Positions 51,800 to 60,848 of a stretch of 64,000 bases of DNA are shown here, piece after piece; within the stretch, counting starts at the first letter, position 1; every line of letters begins with the position of its first letter. The stretch comes from JAIVJZ01 sp035645695 (lineage in GTDB: Bacteria > Acidobacteriota > Blastocatellia > Pyrinomonadales > Pyrinomonadaceae), in contig DASQMC010000026.1 in NCBI GenBank assembly GCA_035645695.1, positions 186,001 to 250,000 of the forward strand. Direction: 5' to 3'. The notes under the pieces were generated by a model. It was not told where the DNA came from, ran no database searches, and saw only the letters and a program-made list of their open reading frames with translations. Both the position numbers and the translations under genes were made by a program.

Positions 51800-52285
51800 A
51801 TGGAAATCGAAGTAAAAATTAGAGGTTTGATGATGGACCCGAATAGCGGTACGCCAATCGTTATTCTCAAAGATGTCAATAGCGAGACACTTCTGCCGAT
51901 CTGGGTGGGAGCTTACGAGGCAAACGCCATCGCCCTCGAAATCGAGAAAATTGCGACCCAGCGCCCGATGACGCACGACCTGCTGCGAAATTTGATTGTG
52001 GAGATGGGCGCACGCGTCGAAAGGGTTGTGGTAACGGAACTGAGGGATAATACGTTTTTCGCCGTTATCGAGATGCGAAGCAATAGCGGCGATTTCATGA
52101 TGCTGGACTCCAGGCCATCAGACGCAATCGCGCTCGCCCTACGTGCGGATTGTCCGATTTACGTCAACGAGGAAGTCATACAGGCCTCGCACAGTATCAA
52201 CGGCGAGCAATCTGCAGAGTCCGTCTCCGGTGAAGAGGATGAATGGCCGGATGTCATCGGAGAGGCCGGTGATTTGCCGATGTAG
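51800..52285 (+). CDS. Bifunctional nuclease family protein (DUF151)
   Basis: A 161-residue BFN/DUF151 domain protein. It starts MEIEVKIRGLMMDPNSGTPI and contains VILKDVNSETLLPIWVGAYE, ANAIALEIEKIATQRPMTHD and LLDSRPSDAIALALRADCPI typical of the family. Members have been described as DNase/RNase-like and stress related in plants, while the bacterial role is unclear. The last ~30 residues are acidic. It sits 41 bases after miaB, on the same strand. Confidence 0.9.
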   Translation: MEIEVKIRGLMMDPNSGTPIVILKDVNSETLLPIWVGAYEANAIALEIEKIATQRPMTHDLLRNLIVEMGARVERVVVTELRDNTFFAVIEMRSNSGDFMMLDSRPSDAIALALRADCPIYVNEEVIQASHSINGEQSAESVSGEEDEWPDVIGEAGDLPM

Positions 52286-52342
52286 GTCTCTCCGTTCGAT
52301 CCAAGATGGCTCCGAGGCAGTTTATTGTGGAGGGGATTTAAG

Positions 52343-53104
52343 CTGAATTTAGTTATCGCTATTGCAAATCAGAAAGGGGGGGTGGGTAAGACTACCACCG
52401 CCATCAACCTGGCGGCAGCTTTTGCCCGACGGGGCCAACGTGTCTTGCTCATAGACATGGACCCTCAGGGTAATAGCTCGATCTCGTTCCTTGACTCTGC
52501 GACCGTCGAATTGTCAGCTTATGAACTGATGATTGATGGAAAAGAGGCGGAGGATGGCTACATATATAAGACATCTGTAGAAGGACTGGATATCATCCCC
52601 GCGCGTATAAGCCTGGCAAAGCTGGAATCGAAGCTGGTGGGTGATTTTGACGCCCCGTTCAGGCTCAAAGATCGGCTCGATCCCCTGCGCTCGCGTTATG
52701 ATGTGATTCTGATCGACACGCCCCCGACTTTGGGTTTGATCACCGTAAATGCGCTCGTCGCCGCGACACACATCTTAATCCCCATACAATCTTCATATTT
52801 CGCTCTCGAGGGAACTGACGATTTGCTTGAAACTATCGAGAAGGTCAAAGCACGGCCTAATCCACAACTCCACGTACTGGGCGTGGTCGTCACGCTCCAT
52901 GATCGGCGGACGACCTTAGCGAGAGAGGTACATGAACAGATTCGGAGCGTGTTCGGGACGCAGATGTTTGACACGGTCATAACCAAGAGCGTCCGTCTGG
53001 AAGAAGCTCCGGCTTACAAGGAGTCGATTTTTACCTTTGCTCCACAATCTTCCGGCGCCAGTGAGTACGCCAGGCTTTGCGATGAGGTGATTGGTCGTGT
53101 CTAA
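52343..53104 (+). CDS. parA: Chromosome-partitioning ATPase ParA (Soj)
   Basis: A deviant-Walker ATPase of 253 residues. It has VIAIANQKGGVGKTTTAINL, LLIDMDPQGNSSISF, VILIDTPPTLGLITVNALVA and TRGAL-free compact length, as in chromosomal Soj proteins without an N-terminal HTH. The start is odd: the strong site GGAGGGG lies seven bases upstream of a CTG at 52343, where the conserved sequence begins. The only other in-frame start, TTG at 52325, would bury that site in the coding region. It overlaps parB. Confidence 0.94.
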   Translation: MNLVIAIANQKGGVGKTTTAINLAAAFARRGQRVLLIDMDPQGNSSISFLDSATVELSAYELMIDGKEAEDGYIYKTSVEGLDIIPARISLAKLESKLVGDFDAPFRLKDRLDPLRSRYDVILIDTPPTLGLITVNALVAATHILIPIQSSYFALEGTDDLLETIEKVKARPNPQLHVLGVVVTLHDRRTTLAREVHEQIRSVFGTQMFDTVITKSVRLEEAPAYKESIFTFAPQSSGASEYARLCDEVIGRV

Positions 53105-53954
53105 GAGAGGACTGCCAACAGGCATCAGGATGCGTCATGATGCGCATTACGTCGAAGAACTTGCTACGCACCAGCCCACCCCGATTGGCCGCCTGATAGC
53201 CCTGGATCAGCTTGACCCCAACCCGGAGCAGCCGCGCGTGGAGATCGGTGATTTGAACGACCTGACGGCTTCCATCAAAGAAAAGGGGGTGCTCGAACCT
53301 CTCCTCGTCAAGCCTTCACGCATCACCGGGCGCTGGATGATTATCGCCGGCGAGCGCCGCTGGCGCGCTTCGAAAGCCGCGGGATTGAGGGATGTACCTT
53401 GCATCGAGATGGAAGTGGATGACAGGGCTGTCGCCGAGATTGCCTTGATCGAAAACATGCAGAGGAAAGACCTCACCGCTTGGGAAGAGGCCGACGGGTT
53501 GGCCGCGCTCTGCGAGCGTTTCGGATATACGCATGAAGATGTGGCGCGAAAAGTCGGGAAGAGCCGTAGCACGGTAACGGAAGCACTCTCCATCGCCTCA
53601 TTACCTGAAGTGATACGTGAGAAATGTCGTCGCGCCGACATAGCCGCCAAGTCTCTACTGTTGCAGGTGGTGCGCCAACCGAATATTGAATCGATGCACG
53701 ATATATTGGGCGAAATAACCGCTCAAGGGTTGAATCGTGACGGAGCGCGCGCCATGAGGCGCACCAAACAGGAAGGGAAGAAGCCCGATGCGCAGAAGTC
53801 GACTTATATCTTTAAATATGCTGCGGATAATGGCAGTTTCCAGTTGGAAATGCGTTTCAAGCGTTCTGATGTGCAGACGCGAGAAGTAGCGGACGCCCTG
53901 AGAGAGGTTTTAAATTCGCTTGAAAGCCGCACGGGGGCAGACGACTCCGAGTAA
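53097..53954 (+). CDS. parB: Chromosome-partitioning protein ParB (Spo0J)
   Basis: A 285-residue CTPase DNA clamp that loads at parS. Visible are LIALDQLDPNPEQPR, then IIAGERRWRASKAAGLRDVP (the arginine-rich CTP-binding motif), EIALIENMQRKDLTAWEEAD, and the helix-turn-helix THEDVARKVGKSRSTVTEAL. The C-terminal ~50 residues differ from typical dimerisation domains (STYIFKYAADNGSFQLEMRF). GTG at 53097 has GAGGTGA upstream and overlaps the parA end by eight bases. Confidence 0.94.
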   Translation: MSKRGLPTGIRMRHDAHYVEELATHQPTPIGRLIALDQLDPNPEQPRVEIGDLNDLTASIKEKGVLEPLLVKPSRITGRWMIIAGERRWRASKAAGLRDVPCIEMEVDDRAVAEIALIENMQRKDLTAWEEADGLAALCERFGYTHEDVARKVGKSRSTVTEALSIASLPEVIREKCRRADIAAKSLLLQVVRQPNIESMHDILGEITAQGLNRDGARAMRRTKQEGKKPDAQKSTYIFKYAADNGSFQLEMRFKRSDVQTREVADALREVLNSLESRTGADDSE

Positions 53955-54011
53955 TCCCCCTTAGAGACCCTGCCATACGTTCGAGTGATACTTTAAGCGT
54001 TGTCCCGATTA

Positions 54012-54557
54012 TCAAGCGCCGGTATTTCTTTTTCTCTCCTTTGCCGCCTGGCGTTGTAGTGATTTGGCCCAGCGCTCGAAAGTAGGCTGCAAAGGTTTAA
54101 AGAGCCGTGTTCTGGTGCTGTGTTGGCCTTCCGACCAAATTTTCAGATACTTTTCCGTGTAAGCGCGGACGGAAGGCTCTATTTGCCCCTTTTTTATAGA
54201 ATGCCGGAGCGTCAGGTAATAGTGTTGGCCGATGAGGGAAAATATCACAGAGGCCAGATTGCCCTTAAAGGAAAGTCTCGGCAGAAGGCGTTTGAAAAAC
54301 GGTTTTGAAGCCGGAAGCAGGACTGACGTGGAGATTTCCAACCACGCTGCCTTTGTCCCCTGGCGCGGATGGTAGAGTCCGGGTAGTTGGGTCGTTTGTT
54401 GAAGCCGTATTCGCGGGTCATTTATTGTATCGACGAGGCGCAGTCGGTCTATACCGCGTTGATGTTCCCTGGGGATCGTCTCAACGATCTTTTCTATTTG
54501 CGCAATAGTATTGCGCGGTAATTTTGCCGTCGAGGCATTTTCGATTTTTATTGGCAT
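54012..54557 (-). CDS. Protein of unknown function
   Basis: A 181-residue basic protein I do not recognise, convergent with parB. Pieces that might be conserved are LPGLYHPRQGTKAAWLEIS, a hydrophobic ASVIFSLIGQHYYLTLRHSI and IEPSVRAYTEKYLKIWSEGQ. The placement of GQHYYLTLRH after a beta-rich start recalls proteins that carry an HExxH zinc site, but Glu and the second His spacing are missing, so any enzyme activity is doubtful. Codon use matches the lower-GC neighbourhood. ATG at 54557. Confidence 0.6.
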   Translation of the reverse strand: MPIKIENASTAKLPRNTIAQIEKIVETIPREHQRGIDRLRLVDTINDPRIRLQQTTQLPGLYHPRQGTKAAWLEISTSVLLPASKPFFKRLLPRLSFKGNLASVIFSLIGQHYYLTLRHSIKKGQIEPSVRAYTEKYLKIWSEGQHSTRTRLFKPLQPTFERWAKSLQRQAAKERKRNTGA

Positions 54558-54661
54558 CGTTTTTTATAACTCTAGGGCAGCAGGCGAATCGTCGTCAAGT
54601 CTTGAAGGATCCTGTACTTCGAGCTAGGCGTCTTGAAAGTAGAGTGTCTTGAGATTCAATT

Positions 54662-55576
54662 ATGGAACGTGATTTAGTCGGGGAATATTTTGCTTATCTG
54701 AGGGTTGAGAGGGGATTGTCGAACAATACCCTTATAAATTATACGCATGATCTTAACAAATTACAGGCCTTTGCGAGAGAGCGTGGGAAGCCGTTACACT
54801 TGTTGGGCAGGCACGATTTATCCGAGTGCTTCAAAACTATGACACAGACGGGTTTATCTCCACGTTCGGTCGCAAGAATGATCTCGGGCGCGCGTGGATT
54901 TTATAGATTTTTACTTCGTGACGGTTTTATCAAAGACGACCCTCTGGCAAATGTTTCGGCTCCGCAGACGGATAGACATCTCCCGAATCATCTGACAGAA
55001 GATGAAATAGGGCTTTTATTGAAAGCGCCGGATACGGGGAGCCCCTCTGGGATTCGAGACCGTGCGATGTTGGAGTTGTTATACGCTACAGGGCTGCGCG
55101 TTTCGGAATTGACCGGCTTGACGGCGACCGATATCAATTTTGAGCGTGGCTTGCTGACATGTCGTGGGAAAGGAAGTAAGCAGCGTTATATACCTATCGG
55201 CAGAAGCGCATTGTTCTGGTTGGACGAGTACAACCATGTACGCCATTTATTAATGAAAAGCTCTCCCGCCACAAAAACATTTTTTGTGAGAGACGGAGGA
55301 GCACCTTTAAAGCGGCACAACTTCGCGGAAATCTTAAAACGGTATAGCGTCAAACTCGGATTAAAAAACGTTTCTCCACACACTCTACGCCACAGTTTCG
55401 CTACGCACCTCATGCAACATGGCGCCGATTCACGCTCCGTACAGGCTTTGCTCGGCCACAGCGATTTAGCCACGACGCAAATATATACTCATTTATCAAA
55501 AGAACATCTGCGCCAGACTTACGATAGTTTTCACCCGAGGGCCGGTTTTTTGAAAGGCGACTTGGAGAGGGAGTAA
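54662..55576 (+). CDS. xerD: Tyrosine recombinase XerD/XerC
   Basis: A 304-residue site-specific recombinase for chromosome-dimer resolution. The N-terminal SAM-like domain begins DLVGEYFAYLRVERGLSNNT. All catalytic residues are present: R146 (GLRVSELTG), K170 (RGKGSKQR), H240 and R243 (HTLRHSFATHL), H266 (GHSDLATTQ) and the nucleophile Y275 (IYTHLS). XerD is favoured over XerC by overall look, without certainty. Length and lack of flanking phage genes fit the housekeeping recombinase. The gene shows no good ribosome binding site. Confidence 0.93.
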   Translation: MERDLVGEYFAYLRVERGLSNNTLINYTHDLNKLQAFARERGKPLHLLGRHDLSECFKTMTQTGLSPRSVARMISGARGFYRFLLRDGFIKDDPLANVSAPQTDRHLPNHLTEDEIGLLLKAPDTGSPSGIRDRAMLELLYATGLRVSELTGLTATDINFERGLLTCRGKGSKQRYIPIGRSALFWLDEYNHVRHLLMKSSPATKTFFVRDGGAPLKRHNFAEILKRYSVKLGLKNVSPHTLRHSFATHLMQHGADSRSVQALLGHSDLATTQIYTHLSKEHLRQTYDSFHPRAGFLKGDLERE

Positions 55577-55731
55577 TAATAATTCAGACAGGATCACATT
55601 ATTGGAGTCCGATAATGAATATTATGTATATACCGTTTAACTCAACCAGTAGAGAATCGTTAAACCAACGAATTCCGGCTTATCTTATGCCGAGACGAAT
55701 GCACAAATTCGTCATAAACGGCCTATGATTC

Positions 55732-55760
55732 TTGACAGACGATATAGCCGCTGCTACAGT
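55732..55760 (+). promoter_or_regulatory. Promoter of metK-ahcY
   Basis: A consensus TTGACA (55732-55737) and TACAGT (55755-55760) with 17 bases between them lie upstream of metK, giving a leader of about 48 bases. The 237-base gap 55577-55813 holds no other recognised feature; I looked for a SAM-binding riboswitch stem and saw none. Confidence 0.7.
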
Positions 55761-55813
55761 ACGCGGTCTTTTGTCTAAATACGTTAGAATAATCCTTTAA
55801 GGAGCACTTAATT

Positions 55814-56965
55814 TTGAGCAACACAGGCACTTACCTTTTTACTTCGGAATCTGTCACAGAGGGTCATCCAGATAAAATCTCAGATCAAATTTCGGACGCG
55901 GTCTTGGATGAAGTATTACGTCAGGATGCCACCGGGCGTGTCGCTTGCGAGACGCTCGTCACAACCGGATTGGTCGTCATCGCCGGAGAGATAACGACCG
56001 AGGCGCAAGTGGATTTTTCCCGGGTGGCACGTGAAACAATTAGAGAAATCGGTTATACGAGAGCTAAATTCGGATTTGATTGCGATACCTGTAGCGTGTT
56101 GACAGCTGTCGGGCAGCAGTCGCCGGACATAGCCATGGGTGTCGATACGGGCGGCGCGGGCGATCAGGGTTTGATGTTTGGTTTCGCCTGTAATGAGACC
56201 GCGGAACTGATGCCTCTCCCGATTCAACTCGCGCATCAACTCGCGGAACGTCTCGCGGTAACGCGCCGTTCGGGAGACCTTCCCTATCTGAGACCGGATG
56301 GAAAGTCACAAGTTACGATTGAGTACAGGGACGGGCGTCCTTTCCGAGTGGATGCCGTCGTCATTTCCACGCAGCACGATGCCAAAGTGGAAAACAAACA
56401 ACTGCGGGACGAAGTTCTCGAACAAGTTATTAAGCCTACGATCTCCCCGGAACTGATAGACAAGAACACCAAGTATCACATTAATCCCACGGGACGTTTC
56501 GTCACGGGCGGCCCACAGGGGGACGCTGGACTAACGGGTCGAAAGATAATCGTGGATACATATGGTGGTTATGCTCCGCACGGAGGCGGAGCGTTTTCCG
56601 GCAAAGACCCCACCAAGGTCGACCGTTCGGCGGCTTATATGGCCCGTTACATAGCGAAAAACGTCGTCTCGGCGGGCCTGGCCGACCGGTGTCTGGTGCA
56701 GTTGGCTTATGCGATCGGCGTCTCCGAGCCTGTGTCTGTCTTGGTAGACACGAGCGGCACGGGTCGCGTGAGCGAGGATGCTCTGGCTAAACTGGTGCGG
56801 GAACATTTTGAATTGACTCCCCACGGCATCATCAAGAGTCTTAACTTACGCACCCCAATCTACAGAAAGACAGCCGCTTACGGGCATTTCGGGCGACAGT
56901 TAGAGGGATTTACATGGGAAGCTACGGATAAAGCCGAGAAATTGCGTGAAGCGGCAGGGGTTTAA
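55814..56965 (+). CDS. metK: S-adenosylmethionine synthetase
   Basis: A 383-residue enzyme that makes AdoMet from methionine and ATP. It shows FTSESVTEGHPDKISDQISD, TGLVVIAGEITT, the VDTGGAGDQGLMFGFACN loop and GPQGDAGLTGRKIIVDTYGG. The start is TTG at 55814, with AAGGAG nine bases upstream. It is 88 bases before ahcY on the same strand, so AdoMet production and recycling of its by-product are joined. The leader is described with the promoter upstream. Confidence 0.96.
   Translation: MSNTGTYLFTSESVTEGHPDKISDQISDAVLDEVLRQDATGRVACETLVTTGLVVIAGEITTEAQVDFSRVARETIREIGYTRAKFGFDCDTCSVLTAVGQQSPDIAMGVDTGGAGDQGLMFGFACNETAELMPLPIQLAHQLAERLAVTRRSGDLPYLRPDGKSQVTIEYRDGRPFRVDAVVISTQHDAKVENKQLRDEVLEQVIKPTISPELIDKNTKYHINPTGRFVTGGPQGDAGLTGRKIIVDTYGGYAPHGGGAFSGKDPTKVDRSAAYMARYIAKNVVSAGLADRCLVQLAYAIGVSEPVSVLVDTSGTGRVSEDALAKLVREHFELTPHGIIKSLNLRTPIYRKTAAYGHFGRQLEGFTWEATDKAEKLREAAGV
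56023..56038. other. parS-like 16-mer inside metK
   Basis: GGTGGCACGTGAAACA matches the bacterial parS consensus TGTTTCACGTGAAACA at 13 of 16 positions, with the core CACGTGAAACA intact. It lies ~2 kb from parB, inside codons for Arg-Val-Ala-Arg-Glu-Thr. The mismatches are all in the left arm, so ParB binding is uncertain. Confidence 0.3.
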
Positions 56966-57053
56966 ATTTGCCTGCTAACAAGCATGCCAAAAAGCATGCC
57001 TCGACGGACAGGCTAATACTTTAGGATAAATCAGATCACAGAGGAAAATATAA

Positions 57054-58334
57054 ATGTCTGCAACACCAGCAGTTGAATACGATGTCAAGGATATAGGGTT
57101 AGCATCCGACGGAAAACGCCGGATCGAATGGGCGGAACGCGAAATGCCCGTCTTGAGGCTTATTCGCGAGCGCTTCGGCGCGGAGAAACCGCTCGCGGGC
57201 GTGCGATTGATCGCGTGCGCGCATATCACGACGGAGACAGCCAATTTGGCGCGAACGTTACAGGCCGGCGGTGCTGAAGCTGTGCTCATCGCGTCGAACC
57301 CGCTCTCCACACAGGACGACGTGGCCGCGTCGCTGGTTTCGGACTGGGGAATCCCCGTCTACGCTATCAAGGGTGAATCGACCGAAACTTATAACCGGCA
57401 CGTGCGTACGGCCTTGGACTTTCATCCGGAAATTATCATCGACGACGGCTCCGACGTGGTCGCGACGCTCATCAAGGAACGCGCGGATCAAGTCAAGGAA
57501 GTGATCGGAACAACCGAGGAGACGACCACAGGAATCGTGCGTCTGCAAGCCATGGCTAATGCAGGTGTGCTGACCTTCCCCTCCATGGCCGTCAATAACG
57601 CACAAACAAAACACCTCTTCGATAATCGCTATGGCACGGGGCAGTCCACGCTGGATGGCATTATACGCGCCACAAACATTTTACTGGCCGGTCGTACGCT
57701 GGTGGTTGTCGGTTACGGCTGGTGCGGCAAAGGGGTTGCCCTGCGCGGACGCGGCATGGGCGCAAACGTCGTAGTATCGGAAATAGATCCTATTAAGGCG
57801 GTCGAAGCCGTGATGGATGGGTTCCGTGTGATGCCGATCAGAGAGGCTGCCGCGGTCGGCGACATCTTCGTTACAGTGACTGGGAACCGTCACGTTATCG
57901 ATACGCCGCACTTCGAGCGGATGAAGGATGGGGCTATTGTCTGTAATAGCGGTCATTTCGATCTTGAACTGAATTTGGTCGGTTTACGCGAATTATCGAC
58001 GGCTGAACCCGTAACCCTGCGGCCGTTCGTGCAGGAATATCAGGTAAGCGCAAATAATCATCGCATTATTGTTTTGGGCGAGGGGCGTTTGATTAATCTG
58101 GCTGCCGCGGAGGGTCACCCGGCGAGTGTGATGGACATGAGCTTTGCCAATCAGGCGCTCTCGGTCGAGTACCTGGTCAAGCACAGGGGAGACCTCGAAC
58201 CCGGCGTACATCTGCTGCCGCGTGAAGTGGATGCTGAAATTGCCAGTCTGAAGCTGCGTGCGCTCGGCATCTCCATAGACACTTTGACGCCTGAGCAGAT
58301 CGAGTATATGAACAGCTGGGAAACCGGCACGTAG
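57054..58334 (+). CDS. ahcY: Adenosylhomocysteinase
   Basis: A 426-residue NAD-dependent enzyme that splits S-adenosylhomocysteine into adenosine and homocysteine. Conserved parts: ACAHITTETANLARTLQAGG, ASNPLSTQDDVAASLV, DDGSDVVATLIKE, EETTTGIVRLQAMA, GRTLVVVGYGWCGKGVALRG (the NAD Rossmann loop) and MKDGAIVCNSGHFDLELNL. It lacks the ~40-residue insert of some bacterial enzymes and so looks like the shorter archaeal/thermophile type. AGAGGAAA precedes the ATG. Confidence 0.96.
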   Translation: MSATPAVEYDVKDIGLASDGKRRIEWAEREMPVLRLIRERFGAEKPLAGVRLIACAHITTETANLARTLQAGGAEAVLIASNPLSTQDDVAASLVSDWGIPVYAIKGESTETYNRHVRTALDFHPEIIIDDGSDVVATLIKERADQVKEVIGTTEETTTGIVRLQAMANAGVLTFPSMAVNNAQTKHLFDNRYGTGQSTLDGIIRATNILLAGRTLVVVGYGWCGKGVALRGRGMGANVVVSEIDPIKAVEAVMDGFRVMPIREAAAVGDIFVTVTGNRHVIDTPHFERMKDGAIVCNSGHFDLELNLVGLRELSTAEPVTLRPFVQEYQVSANNHRIIVLGEGRLINLAAAEGHPASVMDMSFANQALSVEYLVKHRGDLEPGVHLLPREVDAEIASLKLRALGISIDTLTPEQIEYMNSWETGT

Positions 58335-58358
58335 TCGGAGTAGCAGACATATCTCTAG

Positions 58359-58442
58359 TCTTTTCCCGAACAAAGTTAGAAAGCCCCGGGATGTGTTTAA
58401 TAGACACATACCCGGGGCTTTCTAACTTTGTTCGGGAAAAGA
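58359..58442. terminator. Perfect 32-bp inverted repeat between ahcY and lptFG
   Basis: Arms 58359-58390 and 58411-58442 are exact reverse complements, and the 20-base loop contains a further ATGTGT/ACACAT pair. It lies between convergent genes; the flanks carry TCTTTT on one side and AAAAGA on the other, giving modest T-runs in each direction. A bidirectional terminator is likely. It is not made of short tandem words, unlike the hairpins before 38 kb. Confidence 0.82.
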
Positions 58443-58462
58443 AAGAACTTCAAAGCATTCGA

Positions 58463-60784
58463 TTAGGTTCGTGCACGGGAAAATAAGAGCAGCCCGAGCA
58501 TCGTGAAGATCAGCGGCGTGGCCCAGGCCGCAAGGGCGGCCGGTAAGATTTTGTAGTTCCCCAGTTGTTGAAACGCGCTTGCGCTCCCCCAGAGCAGGAG
58601 TCCGATAACTATTGCCGCGCCCAGCGCCCAAAAAGCCGAACGCCTCCCGAAGAAGACGCCAAAAGGAATACCTATGAGGGCAAGGATGGTAGGCGTGGTG
58701 ATATCCGCGCTCCTGCGGTAGAGTGCTACACGCAGACTATTGATTTCATCGGGCCTGACGTCCTTAAGAGTTCTTATGTATTCGCTTAAGGCCTTGGAAT
58801 TAAGCTCGGAAGGTTTATTAAGCAGTGGTTTAAATGATTGCGCCGGTGTGGTTTCTGCGACCGTATACCTCTCGGCCAGGTCGATGCTGCTCCCGTTCGA
58901 CTGGCCGAAATCTCTAACCACGGCCTTGTGAAATTCTAACCCGTTCGTCCCGTTCCACTTACCTTCTTCGCCCAGAATCAAACGTTTTAAGTGGATGCCT
59001 TCCGGGTCGAATTCATAGACGGCCGGTGTAAGCAGCGTCTGCCCCCCCTGTCCGTACTTGTAGGAGTAGAGCCTCAGGCCGCCGGGCACTGCCAGCCACT
59101 GCACTCCCGTGGGTGTTATTGCCCTGTTTAGTCCGCCACGGATTTGCGCCCTGTAACTTTCCTGGCGCCGGTTAGCTTGCGGGAGAACCTTCTCCTGCAA
59201 GAGTGCCAGCCCGCCGCTGACGAAGAGGGAAAAAACGATGATCGGTAGCGACAGACGGTACAGGCTCTGGCCGCTCGCCCACCAGACTATCGCCTCATTT
59301 CGTCGCGCGAGGAGCGCATAAGTTATCAGGACTGCGACCAGCAAAGCTATCGGCATCAGGTTCATACTGGCGAGCGGTATCAGATACAGCAGGTATAGGA
59401 ATACCAGACGCCACTCCGAACTTGAGATAAAACGCAACAACTCGAACAGGGTGAAGATTAAAAAGATGAACAGGAGCGAGATATAGGCCAGTACGAAATT
59501 GAAAAAAACGACACGGATCAGGCTTCTGTCCAGGAGTCCGAGGAGCATGGAGTTTCGCGCCCGTCCGGCTTTAGACCGCGTGGGCAGCGTGGTCGAAGTG
59601 GTAAGGCGAGTGCGCATGCGGCCTGAGACGTTGTGCTCGTTTATGAACAAAGAGACGAGTCCCGTCACCGCTGCCAGCCCGGTCGCCATCCAGTTGCCGA
59701 CGTGCGGCGAGAGCATGCCGCCCCGGCTTAACTGCTCTCCCCCCAACATAACCAGATAGTAAAGGAGCATCGCGCCGATAGAAATAATTACAGCCTGTCC
59801 CCTGCCGAGTCTCTTGAGGCGTCCGCCGAAACCTGCGCCGAGCAGCGCGAAGGCCAGTGGCGCAAAGCAGAGAGCGACCCTCTTGTTGAGGGCTGTGAGC
59901 AGGGCGATCTTCTCCTGCCCTCGTGCTTTCCGCGCCCTGGCCGTCAATTCGCGCCAATCCAGCTCGTCGATTTCCGCGCGTCTCTCCTGAAATTTCTTGA
60001 CCAGTGCATTCCGTCCGGTATTTAGACGTAGCCGAAATTGCGCGGAACTCTCGGTTACGAGCTGAGATGAATTGGCAGTCTGTCTGCCGACACCTATCAC
60101 GTCAGCCTGTCTCCCGTTGTTTGAGGGCAGAGTGGTCACGACCGCGTCGGTTAATAACAGTTCCGTCTGTTTTCCGGTCACATCAAGCCGTCCGCCTTTT
60201 GCAGTTATCAGACGCGTTCCCTGGCCTTCATCCTGCCAGTGAATAAAGACCCTGCCCCATTGCCCGCGCGCCTTATCCCCGTCCCGCACATAGACGACTT
60301 TGCCCGGCATTTCAGTGTTGAAAGTTTGCGGCTGAATCGGCGACTCAAGCTTTGACAAAGTTACTTTAAGCGCGGCATTACGCAGCAGGGACGAGGCTCT
60401 CGGAGCTATCTCGAAACCCACGTAAAGCGTCAACAGGGTAAAGACGATACCCAACAGAAGCACGGGCGACACGAAACGCCAAGGACCTACCCCCGCCGCG
60501 CGCATCGCGATCAACTCACTATCGCTGCCAAGTTTGCTCAAACCCGTGGCGATGCCGATCAATACGGACATGGGGAGTGTGAAAATCAGTATATTAGGGA
60601 TCAACCCTAAAGCTATGTCCGCCACAGCATCCAGAGAAGGGTCTGCGGAGCCGAGAATTTCCACAAACCTGCCGGCTTGTTGCGCCAGTATGATGAAAGT
60701 CAAGAGCAACAGGGACAGTCCGAGGTACGGCAGAATCGCCGCGACGATATATCTCTCGATCAACCGCCCGCCAAGTATGTTCAT
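58463..60784 (-). CDS. Single-chain LptF-LptG lipopolysaccharide export permease
   Basis: A 773-residue inner-membrane protein in which two LptF/LptG-type permeases are joined. The first half (about 1-390) runs from GRLIERYIVAAILPYLGLSL to a last helix near GNWMATGLAAVTGLVSLFI, with a beta-jellyroll-like domain between (VVYVRDGDKARGQWGRVFIH). The second (about 410-773) repeats the plan, from LLGLLDRSLIRVVFFNFVLA to PLIFTMLGLLLFSRA. Normally LptF and LptG are separate and form a heterodimer around the LptB ATPase. The call implies an LPS-bearing outer membrane. LptB, LptC and LptA are not in the window. Confidence 0.9.
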   Translation of the reverse strand: MNILGGRLIERYIVAAILPYLGLSLLLLTFIILAQQAGRFVEILGSADPSLDAVADIALGLIPNILIFTLPMSVLIGIATGLSKLGSDSELIAMRAAGVGPWRFVSPVLLLGIVFTLLTLYVGFEIAPRASSLLRNAALKVTLSKLESPIQPQTFNTEMPGKVVYVRDGDKARGQWGRVFIHWQDEGQGTRLITAKGGRLDVTGKQTELLLTDAVVTTLPSNNGRQADVIGVGRQTANSSQLVTESSAQFRLRLNTGRNALVKKFQERRAEIDELDWRELTARARKARGQEKIALLTALNKRVALCFAPLAFALLGAGFGGRLKRLGRGQAVIISIGAMLLYYLVMLGGEQLSRGGMLSPHVGNWMATGLAAVTGLVSLFINEHNVSGRMRTRLTTSTTLPTRSKAGRARNSMLLGLLDRSLIRVVFFNFVLAYISLLFIFLIFTLFELLRFISSSEWRLVFLYLLYLIPLASMNLMPIALLVAVLITYALLARRNEAIVWWASGQSLYRLSLPIIVFSLFVSGGLALLQEKVLPQANRRQESYRAQIRGGLNRAITPTGVQWLAVPGGLRLYSYKYGQGGQTLLTPAVYEFDPEGIHLKRLILGEEGKWNGTNGLEFHKAVVRDFGQSNGSSIDLAERYTVAETTPAQSFKPLLNKPSELNSKALSEYIRTLKDVRPDEINSLRVALYRRSADITTPTILALIGIPFGVFFGRRSAFWALGAAIVIGLLLWGSASAFQQLGNYKILPAALAAWATPLIFTMLGLLLFSRART

Positions 60785-60848
60785 AATTAATATCTGCAGA
60801 AATTCGTCGAACCCACGAAACGACCGCTCATAGGATCAGTTCGGCAAG

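Noticed and set aside
54590..54655. Three GTCTTGA copies before xerD as operator sites
   Set aside because: Spacing is irregular and the words are short; chance cannot be excluded.
55577..55813. SAM riboswitch upstream of metK
   Set aside because: No conserved four-way junction or pseudoknot pattern was found, only a strong promoter and a short leader.
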